Notes under the pieces: generated by a model
The model's input: only the letters and a program-made list of their open reading frames with translations
What the model was told of the DNA's origin: nothing
The model's database searches: none
Part shown: in pieces, positions 11,510 to 22,362 of the stretch
Layout of the letters: every line of letters begins with the position of its first letter
How positions within the stretch are numbered: the first letter of the stretch is position 1
Assembly: GCA_036245805.1 (NCBI GenBank)
Contig: BTRK01000002.1
Span: 39,848,661 to 39,912,660 of the forward strand
Length of the DNA stretch: 64,000 nucleotides
Source of the DNA: Pristionchus mayeri
Lineage: Eukaryota; Nematoda; Chromadorea; Rhabditida; Neodiplogasteridae
Direction: 5' to 3'
Translations under genes and position numbers: made by a program

Positions 11510-12514
11510 CTATGTTATTCAATATTGAGGAACGAACTGAATTTTATGGTATCTTTTAGAAAAAAAAGTCAGTTCGTGATTGGCCAATGGGCATACGGTA
11601 GTGAAGGTTACGGTAGGTTACTGTAGAACATCAATAGTGATTGATGATTTTTTGTAAAAAAGTTTGACCCAAGGAACTCAAGTTGCTCCACGGAACCCGG
11701 GCTACGGTAATCAAGTTGCTGTAATTTGGGTTACTGTAGTCCCATAGTGTAAGTTGGTACGGTAGTTGGACTTGATTACATCATGATCTACCACAACATT
11801 ATCGACCATGAACGCCGATTTTTTTGACTATCAGATTGAGCAAAATTGCAACGTATAGGGAGTTGTCGATTTTTTTTTGACTACCAAAACGTCGTCAGTG
11901 CTGGACAGGTATGGTCACAACCCAAACTCACCGGATAGTAGTAGGAGATTCGAAGCACGGGCTCGATGATGTGCATCGCCACCTTGTCGATCGTAGACTT
12001 GGCCATCTGAAGTGATACTATTCAGCCTATGTAATCACCCCTTTGTGAACATCGTGCAGATCTCCAACTACAAGCACTTTGCAATGATCCTCATCTACAT
12101 CTACCGTACCTTCTCGGGAGGGGTCGGTAGAGAGCTGCCGCCATCAGCATTACCAGCACGCCCACGATCGTGCCTCCGGCGACCAGATGAGATCCCTTCT
12201 TCTGCTTATCGCCAGCCATCTGAATCGACATTACAGTAAGGTGAGAGGGTGAGAGGGCGATTCGGAAAGTAATTCAGAGACGCGCGCCGATGGAAGGGAA
12301 GCATTATGAGTACGTGCTCCCGCGAAAGGCGGGAGAGGGACGAACGGGGAAATAGTGGGGACGGGGAGGGGTAGATCAATGCCCTCTCCTCCTCCCTTCA
12401 CCTCTTCCCTCGTCAACTATCGATTGACTCAGGTCCCCTATATGGCTGGCTAATCAAACACCGAAGTATTCCGGGTACCCGATGTTATATGTAAATGTTA
12501 GATGGGGAACGTAC

Positions 12515-12646
12515 CGGGTCTCGACCTTGACGAAGAAGTTGTCCTTCATGTAGTCGGGGTTCGTCAGCACCGTCCGGCAGTACGGGTAGGCGTTCCAAGC
12601 CTCCTCGTGGATCGCCAGCGAGCCCTTGGGCGCGATATTGCGGGGC
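12515..12646 (-). pseudogene. Lone exon of a class I phosphatidylinositol transfer protein
   Basis: One minus-strand exon of 132 nt, bounded by GTTTTAG and a GTACGT donor, encodes [20 protein letters not shown] followed by [11 protein letters not shown]. This is the conserved PITP core ([17 protein letters not shown]). PITPs move phosphatidylinositol between membranes. No other PITP exon is visible on either side: 620 bp upstream and the whole downstream stretch lack the family's other conserved blocks. It therefore looks like a captured or left-behind gene fragment. The reading frame itself is undamaged. Confidence 0.7.
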
Positions 12647-12709
12647 CTAAAACAATTAAAACTTATTAATTTACCGATTAAATTTTAATAATCAATAATA
12701 ATCAATAAT

Positions 12710-12760
12710 CTAGACAGGCGGCGGATAGGGAGCATGGCTCCCTATCCGCCGCCTGTCTAG
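12710..12760. repeat. Perfect 24-bp hairpin with 3-nt loop
   Basis: The arms 12,710-12,733 and 12,737-12,760 are exact reverse complements (CTAGACAGGCGGCGG... and ...CCGCCGCCTGTCTAG) around the loop ATG. It is GC-rich in an AT-rich surround. No longer inverted repeat extends outward. Confidence 0.75.
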
Positions 12761-13322
12761 GCCTTGCTCGCGTCGGCCGCCAGAATGCGGTTCAATAACA
12801 TAAAAAAACGCATCACAGGTTCATTTGAGTGCATAAACAGAAAGCGGAACTAATCTACTTCATGTTTTACGACCATTAAACGCAATAAATGAATGAAAAC
12901 AACAGAAAACGTCGAAGAAACCGCAGAAGATACGACGCCGCCGCCGTGATTGACTCTTGCCGCTAGGTCGCAAACAACTAGATTTCTACCGTAATTTTAT
13001 ACCCATCGGCTGCAGAAGAATGTTTTTAAATTCGCCATTTTTAAAGTCAATTTTAACAAAAATAGTATTTTTATTATTTTTTTGTGTTTAATAAGTTGTT
13101 TTGAGTCGATTATCACAGTCGATATTCAAAATTACAGAACGTTTTAAAAATTAAACTTTGGGACTACAAGATTCCTTTAAGGACCCATCGCATACCTCGG
13201 AAACGGAAAGCATCATTATGATACCTTTTCGCTGTTATGGAAAACGCACAATTAACAGTGTGCTCAGCTGTAATATATTATATTTGCGACTTTGAAACAC
13301 ATCAAACGCAAAACATTTTCAG
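12761..13322. other. Intergenic or intronic sequence, nothing recognised
   Basis: AT-rich sequence with no open frame that I can support before the acceptor TTTTCAG at 13,316-13,322. Confidence 0.4.
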
Positions 13323-13418
13323 CCTCGATGCCCGCCATGTGGCCCGGGAACCATATGTGCGCTGTGTATCGAGTACTTGTGCAAGGCCATTCCTCCACCA
13401 CATCCTTCATTTTCCTGA
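13323..13418 (+). CDS. Orphan third exon of the cysteine-rich secreted family
   Basis: A strong acceptor (ATTTTCAG) is followed in phase 0 by PRCPPCGPGTICALCIEYLC, then KAI, a Pro-rich tail and a TGA stop. Copy 1 exon 3 (PRCAPCPPRHVC..., Pro-rich tail) has the same start, length, phase and cysteine layout. No exon 1 or 2 lies nearby. It is the natural partner of copy 3 exons at 4588-4803, which end in phase 0 and lack an exon 3. Confidence 0.65.
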   Translation, partial: PRCPPCGPGTICALCIEYLCKAIPPPHPSFS

Positions 13419-13634
13419 GCTGATGATTCATTTGCTTATAGCCATTATGTCAGTCAACAACAAAGAACTACTACAATGTCTCCTCATCTATGAATTGTGT
13501 GATCCATTTCCCGATAAGCTTGTGTAAAACGTACAACCTGGTTCCAATAATAATATATTCCGAAAGTCCATTACATACTAATAACACAAATGCTCCTGAG
13601 GAATACGAATAAGAAATAAGAATATGAATCTGAT

Positions 13635-15488
13635 CTACGATTTGTGCACAACTGTTGAACGTTTGACTGGCCCAACTTGGGTCGGTTTAATCGAAATTTC
13701 AGACACTTTCGATATCTGCTGGACGGGATTCTGAAATGAGATGTTTACTTTCGTACGCAGTCCATGAAACACAAAAGCAACCACACAAATATGTAAACAA
13801 ACCCTCGTAATCCACTGATGCAATCGTCCTCGGTAGATCGGAGTGGTGGTGATGTGAACGAGTGACTCGAAGAAAGAGTTGGTAGAGTAGGCGAGCAGAC
13901 CGAGGGAGAATACAACTGTAGGGGAGAGCAGAGTGAGAATATCGGATAATTGCTGTTGTATGCCAAAATAATTTCCTCGTGATCGGATCTATGACTTTAT
14001 GGCGCCTTTGGTATATCAAAGACGACTTGACGTCATGGTTTTCATCCGACCTAGTACGGGTGGTTCAATCTATGTCGTTCTGTGCGACCTGTGAGAAAGT
14101 GCGAAATTATGAGAACACGTGGTGATTTATCTTTACTAATCTGCATCAATGAATGCACGAAATTGTTGTTAATTCGGGTCCATTAATTGACCACACTGTA
14201 TCATCGTTCGACCGATAGATAACGAGTGCGAAGATACGATAACCCCTTCCCCAATTACGTGTCGCCGATATAATCGGTGATGTAATGTAGAGAGTGGGAT
14301 GTTCTCTCCACTCTCCCATCGATAAAGCAAATGCTACCCCCACTTAAACTTTTACGACATTGCGAACTCGCCGAGAATGGACTCACTGCTGATGTGTTTG
14401 CCCGGAATCGCGCATGTCAACGCGAGACCTGTCGGAAGCTGCACGCTCAACATCGGAACAAGAGCCTGATTTTTAAAATTATTTTGAATTCACTATTCTT
14501 CCATTCCGTCTCCAATTTCCCACTTTCACAACTCCATATACCTGCTGGCCGTGAGACATTAAAATAGACATTAAAATAGCGTGAGACATTAAAATATAAC
14601 ACTTTTTTTAGAGAATCGATGATTGCGCCTACCTGCATGATCAGCACTTTAGTCATCGCAGAGTGATGTGCGCGTGCTTTCTCACTCATAGAAGTCGTCT
14701 CGCGCAGGCTGGAGAGAGTCTGACTGACGAGCTGTGAAAGAGTAATATTGCATTTAAAACAATCAATATTTTGAGGGAAATTCGCCCCAATTTATAACCA
14801 ATCGACTATAGATGTATGATGTTTGTGACGATATCTTGTGAGGACGTACTATGAAATTGAAAACATGTTTCAAATAATCGATGCATCTAGGTGAATGCAC
14901 CATTGGGCATCGTTCAGCGCCCCGCCAACCATTTTATTTTAATTTGGTTATGGAAATTATTGTTGTTTAAATTTCGTGTACACTAAAAAGCGATAGATAT
15001 GTGAGAGAATAGAGGAAATAAAAGAACATAATTTCCGTATATCGAGTCATACTAACCACGACTAGTATCGATGTGGAGCCGCCAACGTGGGCAACTGCCA
15101 TGAGTAAGAACGGCAGACCATACCTATGGACCGAAATGCTGATCGTGCCGGAACAAAGTGGGCGGGGCTTGTTGTCCCTAACCATACCATAGGTCGTAGC
15201 AGTCCATGCGAGGCCGAATTGAAGGAGAAAATGAGAGAAGCTGATATAATTACAAAAATATATCTCAACAAACTTGAAATCGAGGATTGAGCTCACCTTT
15301 TGGCTCATCGACACGCTTACAGGAGATTCGAGGGCGAACTTTAGTTTTGTACTTCTTTTTTCGAAAATAATTATGAGACTCACATGCAGTAGGCAGGGTA
15401 AGGACGAGCTAGTTAGAATGAACATGGATACGATAAGAAACTGGGAAGAAATGCGCAGTTTCCATCTTGAGTCCGGGAGAAGCACCAC
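13635..15488 (-). CDS. Nematode serpentine chemoreceptor (Str superfamily type), 3' part
   Basis: Minus-strand exons that I can place: 15,488-15,384, a short one near 15,345-15,297, a TM exon in 15,240-15,180 (LLQFGLAWTATTYG), one near 15,130-15,060 (GLPFLLMAVAHVGGSTS), 14,731-14,633, 14,465-14,359, 13,915-13,803 and 13,730-13,635. The third cytoplasmic loop and TM6 read MSEKARAHHSAMTKVLIMQ then ALVPMLSVQLPTGLAL; TM7 is VFSLGLLAYSTNSFFESLV followed by TPIYR. The loop MS-K-(x)-H...L...Q before TM6 and a short basic tail are typical of srh/sri/srd-like receptors. The last four exons join in phase to a TAG. The first visible exon begins at an acceptor, so N-terminal exons lie upstream, perhaps beyond the fold-back cluster (see 19,873-19,979). 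Confidence 0.65.
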
Positions 15489-15589
15489 CTGATTTTTTCA
15501 AACTACTGTAATTCAACAGTAGTTAGTGTTTCTGTTATGGTAATATTATAATATTTGTGTACTAAAACATGGAATCTGGTTTGTATTGT

Positions 15590-17044
15590 ATATATCACAT
15601 GTATCACGAGTCAGTGGATGAAAAATTACCACCCGGGAACATTTTCAAAAAAATTGTTCCTGATTTCACCCATATTATAGTATTTGAATATCTTAGACAC
15701 AAGTTTTCGAAAAATATGGGTCATAGGTCCCAGAGCCGGCTTTTATAAATTTTCCGGTTTTGCCCCGGCTACGTTGTATTTCAGCTCACAGACGAGCTAG
15801 AGAGATGGCATTGGGCTCAAAATGATCGGAAAATTATTTCCATAAACTTTTCTGTTGAAAGTATTTTTGAAAACTCGGAAAGAAAAAAGTTATGCCCAAA
15901 ATATCGTTTTTCTATGCAGAAAACAATTTTTTTCTCTACCTAGAGGTGGCCTTGTCATGGATTTTCTTTTCAAAAATAGTAAGTAGAAGTCCACAGCAAA
16001 AATACTTTCGAAAAACTCAACCATGCCTTCAATGTGGATATTTTTGGTCAAACATGAAAAATTTGAAAAGTTTGAAAATTCAATTTTTCCTAATCTCCAC
16101 CAATTATTTCTCTTGGACTTTAAATAATGTTAGAACTTCATCTATAGTTTATAAATCATATCATATATTGTTTTTGAACATTTACAAGTGAGAACGGCGA
16201 AAATCTTATAATCGATGGAATGCCTTTTCCCGGTGTTCCATAATCGTTTTCATTGACTGATGAAGGTGGGCAAATCCATTCAGCCCCGGGACTGGATGGT
16301 GAGAAACCAGTTAAGGAACTACATAAACAATCTCAGAGAGCAGCGATGCCAAAGATTAGAGTACACAGAAGATCAGCGAGTCAGAAGAAGATGAGGAATA
16401 CAATGAGTTCCATTTGGAGGTGTAAGTGGAACCCCACTTTCGCCGTTTTCACTTATAATTGTCCACAAACAATATATGATATGATTTATAAACTATAGAT
16501 GAAGTTCTAACATTATTTAAAGTCCAAGAGAAAGAATTGGTGGAGATTAGGAAAAATTGAATTTTCAAACTTTTCAAATTTTTCATGTTCGAAATATCTA
16601 CATTGAAGGCATGGTTGAGTTTTTCGACAGTATTTTTGCTGTGTACCTAATGACTTCTACTTACTATTTTTGAAAAGAAAATCCATGACAAGGCCACCTC
16701 TAGGTACAGAAAAAAATTGTTTTCTGCATAGAAAAACGATTTTTTGGGCATAACTTTTTTCTTTCCCAGTTTTCAAAATACTTTCAACAGAAAAGTTTCT
16801 GGAAATAATTTTCCGATCATTTTGAGCCCAATGCCATCTCTCTAGCACATCTGAGAGCTGAAATACAGGATAGCGGGGTGCAAAACCGGAAAATTCCTTA
16901 AAGCCGGCTTTGGGACCAATGACCCATATTTTTCGAAAACTTGCGTCTAGGGCATTCTAACACTATAATCTGGGAGAAATCAGGAACAATTTTTTTGAAA
17001 ATGTTCCCGCACACCTCCACTGACTCGTGATACACGTGATATAT
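15590..17044. repeat. Fold-back element, 1.45 kb, family B
   Basis: Terminal sequence ATCACGAGTCAGTGGA near 15,604 is mirrored by TCCACTGACTCGTGAT near 17,017. The arms pair with modest divergence around a centre at 16,317. No coding capacity is seen. The same termini bound the next element. Confidence 0.8.
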
Positions 17045-17171
17045 ATATCGCGACCATACACATACCGTTGCCTTACCCAGCTGAGGCGATAGCAAAAGGC
17101 AAAATATAATATGATACATAGATAATAAAGATGGCAAAATGAAAAATGTTATTTAAAGTACAAAGAAGATT

Positions 17172-19184
17172 ATTTATCACGTGTATCACGCGTCAGTGGA
17201 GGAAAATTGACCTCTCCAGGAAAAAATTGCAAAAAAGTTTTCATGATTTTGTCATTATATATGGTAAGTGCATATACTTGGGAAAATATTTTGATTGGTA
17301 TAGGTCATTGGTCCCAGAGCTGGCTTTTAGGAAATTTCCGGTTTTGCACCTGGCTGTACTGTATCTAAGCTCCCAGATGAGTTACAGCGATGAAGTTGGG
17401 CTCAAAATGATCGGGGAATTGTTCTGAACAACTTTCATGTTTTGACCAAAGGTCAAAGTTCAAAGATCAAAAAGATATGTTAGAAAAACCGTTTTTGAAG
17501 CTAAAAAATAATTATTGCTGCTCTTGCGAGATATGTTTCCCTGGAATTTTGTTGCTGATTAAGCAAGTATAAGTCCATATCTGTATAATAAAAATATAAA
17601 ATTGCAATTTTGGGATAGGGTGTTTTTTGCCATTTGGCTCTGAAGGTGGGAAATCTCAAAATTTTAGAAAATTCACATGTACTTAAATTGTCTTTAAAAA
17701 TTCAGAAAATTGTCAGAACTGGTCCATGTTATGGTGGAATAATATGTATGAAACGAGATTTTGCAAAATGTACGTGGTTGGTCCCAGAGCCGGCTTTTAG
17801 GAAGTTTCAGGTTTCGCACCTGGCTCTACTGTATCTAAACTCCCAGATGAGTTACAGAGATGTTATTGGGCTTAAATTGTTCGGAAAAATTTTTCAATAC
17901 ACTTTTACGTTTTGACCAAAGGCCAAAAGATCGAAGACAAAAAATATACGTTAGAAAACCGGTTTTTAGAGAAAAACAATAATTCTTGAAACTATTGCAA
18001 GATATGTTTCCCTGAAATTTTATTTGTGATTATGCAAGAATAAGTCCATATCTGCATAATAAAAATGTACAATTGGAATTTTGTGATAGGGTGTACTTTG
18101 CAATTTGGCTCTGAAGTCTCAAAGAAGTCTCAAAACCGGAAATTTCCTAAAAACGGCTCTGAGACCAAAGACGTTTTGCAAAATATCTTTACATACATAT
18201 TATTCCACCACGTCATGGACCAGTTCTGACAATTTTCTGAATTTTTAAAGACAATTTAAGTACATGCGAATTTTCTAAAATTTTGAGATTTCCCACCTTC
18301 AGAGCCAAATGGCAAAGAACACCCTATCCCAAAATTGCAATTTTATATTTTTATTATACAGATATGGACTTATACTTGCATAATCAGCAATAAAATTCCA
18401 GGGAAACATATCTCGCAAGAGCAGCAATAATTATTTTTTAGCTCCAAAAACGGTTTTTCTAACATATCTTTTTGATCTTTGATCTTTGACCTTTGGTCAA
18501 AACATGAAAGTTCAACGGACTGAATTATGATTTAAAAGGGCGTAAAACAGCTAAACATTATATATCAACAATATTCTATCGTTCGGACATCAGTAGCGCT
18601 CCAAAACTCACTATTTCAAAAAAGTGGTCACCCAATTTGGCGCGAAAATCACTGGATCGATCATTTTCGCGGATTCAAATGGCCCCTTGTTGCAGTTCGT
18701 ATCTTACTGAAAATTCGGTTCCTGGGGCAACTTTCCACGAGGAATCGAATGGAAATGTTCAAAAACCCCCAGCTGGGAAAAAGTTTTTCAGGTCGGCGAT
18801 TTTAAAATTTCAAATTTCTGTAACTTTTTTCGCAGATGAGCTAGCCCTTCACTTCCAACATAAAAAATGCTTATCTCGTCGAGTTCTTTCAGAATCACTA
18901 TCTGGTTGTGGCGTTTGGAAGCTCCAAAAAAATTTTCAAAATCCGACCGCTCACTTCGGCGCAGTACAGAGAATGAGGGGTCAGAGATACGGCTTTCTAA
19001 GGTCGATTTTCTTTCTCTACGTGAAAAAGTAACCTTAGGGACTTATTTTCAAGGAATTCAATTTTTTGCTGTACGGGTGTATGTGAATCCGCACAGATAG
19101 TCTCTCATATAATGACAAAATCATGAAAACTTTTTGCAAATTGTTCCCGGGCACCTCCACTGACTCGTGATACACGTGTTATAT
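17172..19184. repeat. Composite fold-back element, family B termini with inner palindrome and insertion
   Basis: The termini GTATCACGCGTCAGTGGA (17,182) and TCCACTGACTCGTGATAC (19,155) are the same as in the 15.6 kb element. An inner palindrome pairs 17,431 with 18,511 (ACTTTCATGTTTTGACC and its complement). The inner centre (17,971) and the outer centre (18,178) do not coincide because the right side carries an extra few hundred bases, a half copy of family A at about 18,690-19,110. Confidence 0.7.
18690..19110. repeat. Half copy of fold-back family A
   Basis: This matches one arm of the palindromes at 20,400-21,690 and 27,273-28,216: GAGATACGGCTTTC / AGGTCGATTTTC / TCTCTACGTGA blocks in the same order. 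Only one arm is present, nested inside the family B composite. Confidence 0.6.
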
Positions 19185-19872
19185 GTACAGTAAACGTATA
19201 TATTCATACCTGATGCCTGTATAGCGAACATGCCAGAAATGCAGGCATAGAGAGCCCGGCTAAGATATTTTCTAAAGTATCTCAATTTCACCCACACTTT
19301 ATCGCTCAGTCAATTGGTGATAGAGTGTCGCAAAGAGCCGCTGACCCGAATCACACACTCTAATACTCACATAATATGTATCGTAACGTCCGGGTATTGG
19401 TAGAAGTGGATCAACCCTGAATATTACCCATGGTTCTAAGCACATACTTTGTAATACCTAATTCCGCACACTTCGGGGAAGTGTAGAATCGGGTCCCAAA
19501 CTATGTGAGTAACTATATCGAAGAGGAGTGAAAGAACCTGCAAAATGTACACATGCATGCATTAATATCAATTAGTTTGAATGAAGTCAAATATCCAATC
19601 TGATAAGGATAATAGACTCTCGTTTTGATGATTTGATTTTTAGGAAAATTCGTACTATTATGGCAACGAGCTGAACGGAGTATCGAGTGCTCATTAGATT
19701 CCGAGCAGACCAAATCAAAGACAGGGCTAGAGAAGAGAGAAAGGTGGATCCGGCAACGAATCCATGACGAGGAGTTCGTATAACGTCATAGAACCAATCC
19801 GTTAAAGCTTAGAACCTCTATTATTTTGATGTTTTTATGTAAACAATATGGGGATATATCATAAATACTCAC

Positions 19873-19979
19873 GCGGGTAAGACTCCATCGACAAAGAAAC
19901 CGAATAGCATACGAAACAATCAGCACAATAATTGTACCCGTGAAGAATGCTTTCCCGGTAACAGTGACTCCAAATGCAT
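19873..19979 (-). CDS. Isolated exon with one membrane segment, possible 5' exon of the chemoreceptor
   Basis: On the minus strand an exon with acceptor ACAAAACAG and donor CGC|GTGAGT encodes a hydrophobic helix (FFTGTIIVLIVSYAIRF) followed by the basic sequence LCRWSLTR. This looks like one transmembrane segment and a cytoplasmic loop of a receptor. It has the same strand as the receptor at 13,635-15,488, but 4.4 kb of fold-back repeats lie between. Whether they form one gene cannot be told from sequence alone. Confidence 0.35.
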
Positions 19980-20399
19980 CTGTTTTGTATTTGCAAACCA
20001 GATATATAATATTTTCTGAGGCAATTGAGCAATTATAGGACAAATAATCGATTCTATTGTGCGCTAATTTCGTGAAAAGATGAAATGAGTTTCATCGAGT
20101 GAATATCACGCCTCTCATGAGAAAATCGAGCTGAGCCTGGGAAAGGACTGGAATTCGGGAATTTGGTTCTGGCCACTTTTGGTGATCTTGAGGCATGCCT
20201 GACTGACCCCCAAAGTTTCATTGTGCATGTTTCATTTTGAAGCTCCCTAAAGAGGGTCGGTTACCTTGAGCCTTAACTTTGAATGGGCAATCTTTGTTAG
20301 AGAGAAAGATATCCGAAAATTGTCCTCTGAGGGACCTCCACTGATTTTCCAAGCTCTATCGATTTATATATCTTAGATAGCCTAAATGTTAGTTTTAAC

Positions 20400-21690
20400 C
20401 GACTTATGAGAGATTATCTGAGCGGATTCACATACACCCGTACAGCAAAAAATAGATTTCTCTGAAAATACGTCTCTCGGGTCAGTTTCTCACGTAGAGA
20501 AAGAAAATCGACCTTAGGAAGTCGTATCTATGACTCCTCATTCTCTGCCGTGCGCCGAAGTGGGCGGTCGGTTTTGAAAACTTTTGAACGGCTCATCTAA
20601 ACCCACACATGTATGGTTTTTCTGAAAGATCTCGAAGAGATAAACATTTTTACTGTTGAAAGTGAAGAGCTAGCTCATCTACAAAAAAAGTTATGCCCGG
20701 TTGAATTTTTAAATTGGCCGCCTTGAAAAATTTTATTCCAGCTGGAGGTTTTTGAAGAATTTCATTGAATTCCTCGTAAAAAGATAGTCTAGAATATCGG
20801 AAGTTCGTTCCTAATCACGGTGCCCCAAGGGATCAAATTATGCGCCGAAGAGCTCGGGTTTCTATGATTTCGAGCTAAAAAATCGGTTTTTTGAGTTAAA
20901 CTTTTTTAGATCGAACCTTCGTCAGCTGTAATGTCGAAATTTGGATTCTACGTGTAAAACTACGCCAGAAAATCAATTTTTCGTGAAATTTTGTGATATC
21001 AATTTTTTCGACCCTAAATGATCTTATGGTTGGAATTTTAGGGAAACAATTTCATATTTTTGAGGTCGAAAAAGCCGAAAAAATTGATATCACAAAATTT
21101 CACGAAAAATTGATTTTCTGGCGTAGTTTTACACGTAGAATCCAAATTTCGATATTACAGCTCACGAAGGTTCGATCTAAAAAAGTTTAATTCAAAAAAC
21201 CGATTTTTTAGCTCGAAATCATAGAAACCCGAGCTCTTCGGCGCATAATTTGATCCCTTGGGGCACCGCGATTAGGAACGAACATCCGATATTCTAGACT
21301 ATCTTTTTACGAGGAATTCAATGAAATTTTTCAAAAACCCCCAGCTAAAATAAAAATTTTCAAGGCGGCCAATTTAAAAATTCAACCGGGTATAACTTTT
21401 TTTGTAGATGAGCTAGCTCTTCACTTTCAACAGTAAAAATGCTTATCTCTTCGAGATCTTTCAGAAAAACTATACATGTGTGGGGTTTAGATGAGCCGTT
21501 CAAAAGTTTTCAAAACCGACCGACCACTTCGGTGCACCACAGAGAATGAGGGGTCATAGATACGACTTCCTAAGGTCGATTTTCTTTCTCTACGTGAGAA
21601 ACTGACCCGAGAGACGTATTTTCAGAGAAATCTATTTTTTGCTGAACGGGTCGTGGATGAAATTGCTCGATCCTCTCAGATAGTCTCTCT
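20400..21690. repeat. Fold-back element, family A, 1.3 kb
   Basis: CACGTAGAGAAAG at 20,491 is mirrored by CTTTCTCTACGTG ending at 21,596; the arms pair over nearly the whole length around 21,043. Termini are degenerate (TGAGAGATTATCTGAG / CTCTCAGATAGTCTCTC). No open frame is conserved. Confidence 0.8.
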
Positions 21691-21765
21691 TATAGTATAA
21701 TCACTTTTTTCTCAAAAGTGTAGGTGAAATAGAAGCTGGAATTTTCACAGTGTGTGCATCTCAAC

Positions 21766-22362
21766 GAGAACTTTCGAATGAATGGCTTGAACAAACAATA
21801 TCAGAACCTGGGTGTGACTCTTTTTAGTTTTCCTAATCGTTTGAACTTAATTTTTCCTAATCGTTTGAACTTAATGCAACATGATGATCGAAATAAATCG
21901 ATCATTCTTGACGGCGCTCCGCGATGAGAGCGGTGTGAGAAGGAATTAATCTGTTGAAAATTAAGAGAACTTTCGAATGAATGGCTTGAACAAACAATAT
22001 CAGAACCTGGGTGTGACTCTTTTTAGTTTTCCTAATCGTTTGAACTTAATTTTTCCTAATCGTTTGAACTTAATGCAACATGATGATCGAAATAAATCGA
22101 TCATTCTTGACGGCGCTCCGCGATGAGAGCGGTGTGAGAAGGAATTAATCTGTTGAAAATTAAGAGAACTTTCGAATGAATGGCTTGAACAAACAATATC
22201 AGAACCTGGGTGTGACTCTTTTTAGTTTTCCTAATCGTTTGAACTTAATTTTTCCTAATCGTTTGAACTTAATGCAACATGATGATCGAAATAAATCGAT
22301 CATTCTTGACGGCGCTCCGCGATGAGAGCGGTGTGAGAAGGAATTAATCTGTTGAAAATTAA
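21766..22362. repeat. Three tandem copies of a 199 bp unit
   Basis: GAGAACTTTCGAATGAATGG recurs at 21,766, 21,965 and 22,164 with near-identical sequence between. Each unit holds an internal direct duplication of TTTTCCTAATCGTTTGAACT and a small hairpin (ATGATCGA-AATAAA-TCGATCAT). Part of the unit recurs inverted at 24,258-24,305, beyond the right end of the adjacent fold-back. Confidence 0.85.

Larger units (their letters stand above)
9472..12219 (-). pseudogene. Arylacetamide-deacetylase-like esterase, catalytic Ser and His exons missing
   Basis: Minus-strand exons: 12,219-12,110 (cytosolic N-terminus and membrane anchor VGVLVMLMAAALY), about 12,006-11,932, 10,894-10,757, 10,712-10,615, 10,534-10,450 and 9,624-9,472. 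They show the hormone-sensitive-lipase family oxyanion motif HGGGFVLGNTE, then DYRLAPE, and the Asp region TCEFDVLRDEG. The exon with the GDSAGG nucleophile, expected between DYRLAPE and the Asp exon, is absent; that intron instead holds a 551 bp fold-back repeat. The C-terminal His exon is also absent. The first junction does not keep phase as read, so there may be an indel. Unless an assembly gap hides exons, the product cannot be an active hydrolase. In life such enzymes are ER-anchored and cleave ester or amide bonds. Confidence 0.72.

Noticed and set aside
12231..12416. Minus-strand open frame upstream of the esterase
   Set aside because: Low-complexity Pro/Ser-rich translation; the esterase start at 12,219 already has a proper N-terminal anchor.
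21766..22362. CRISPR-like array
   Set aside because: The unit is a 199 bp tandem repeat without variable spacers in a eukaryotic setting.
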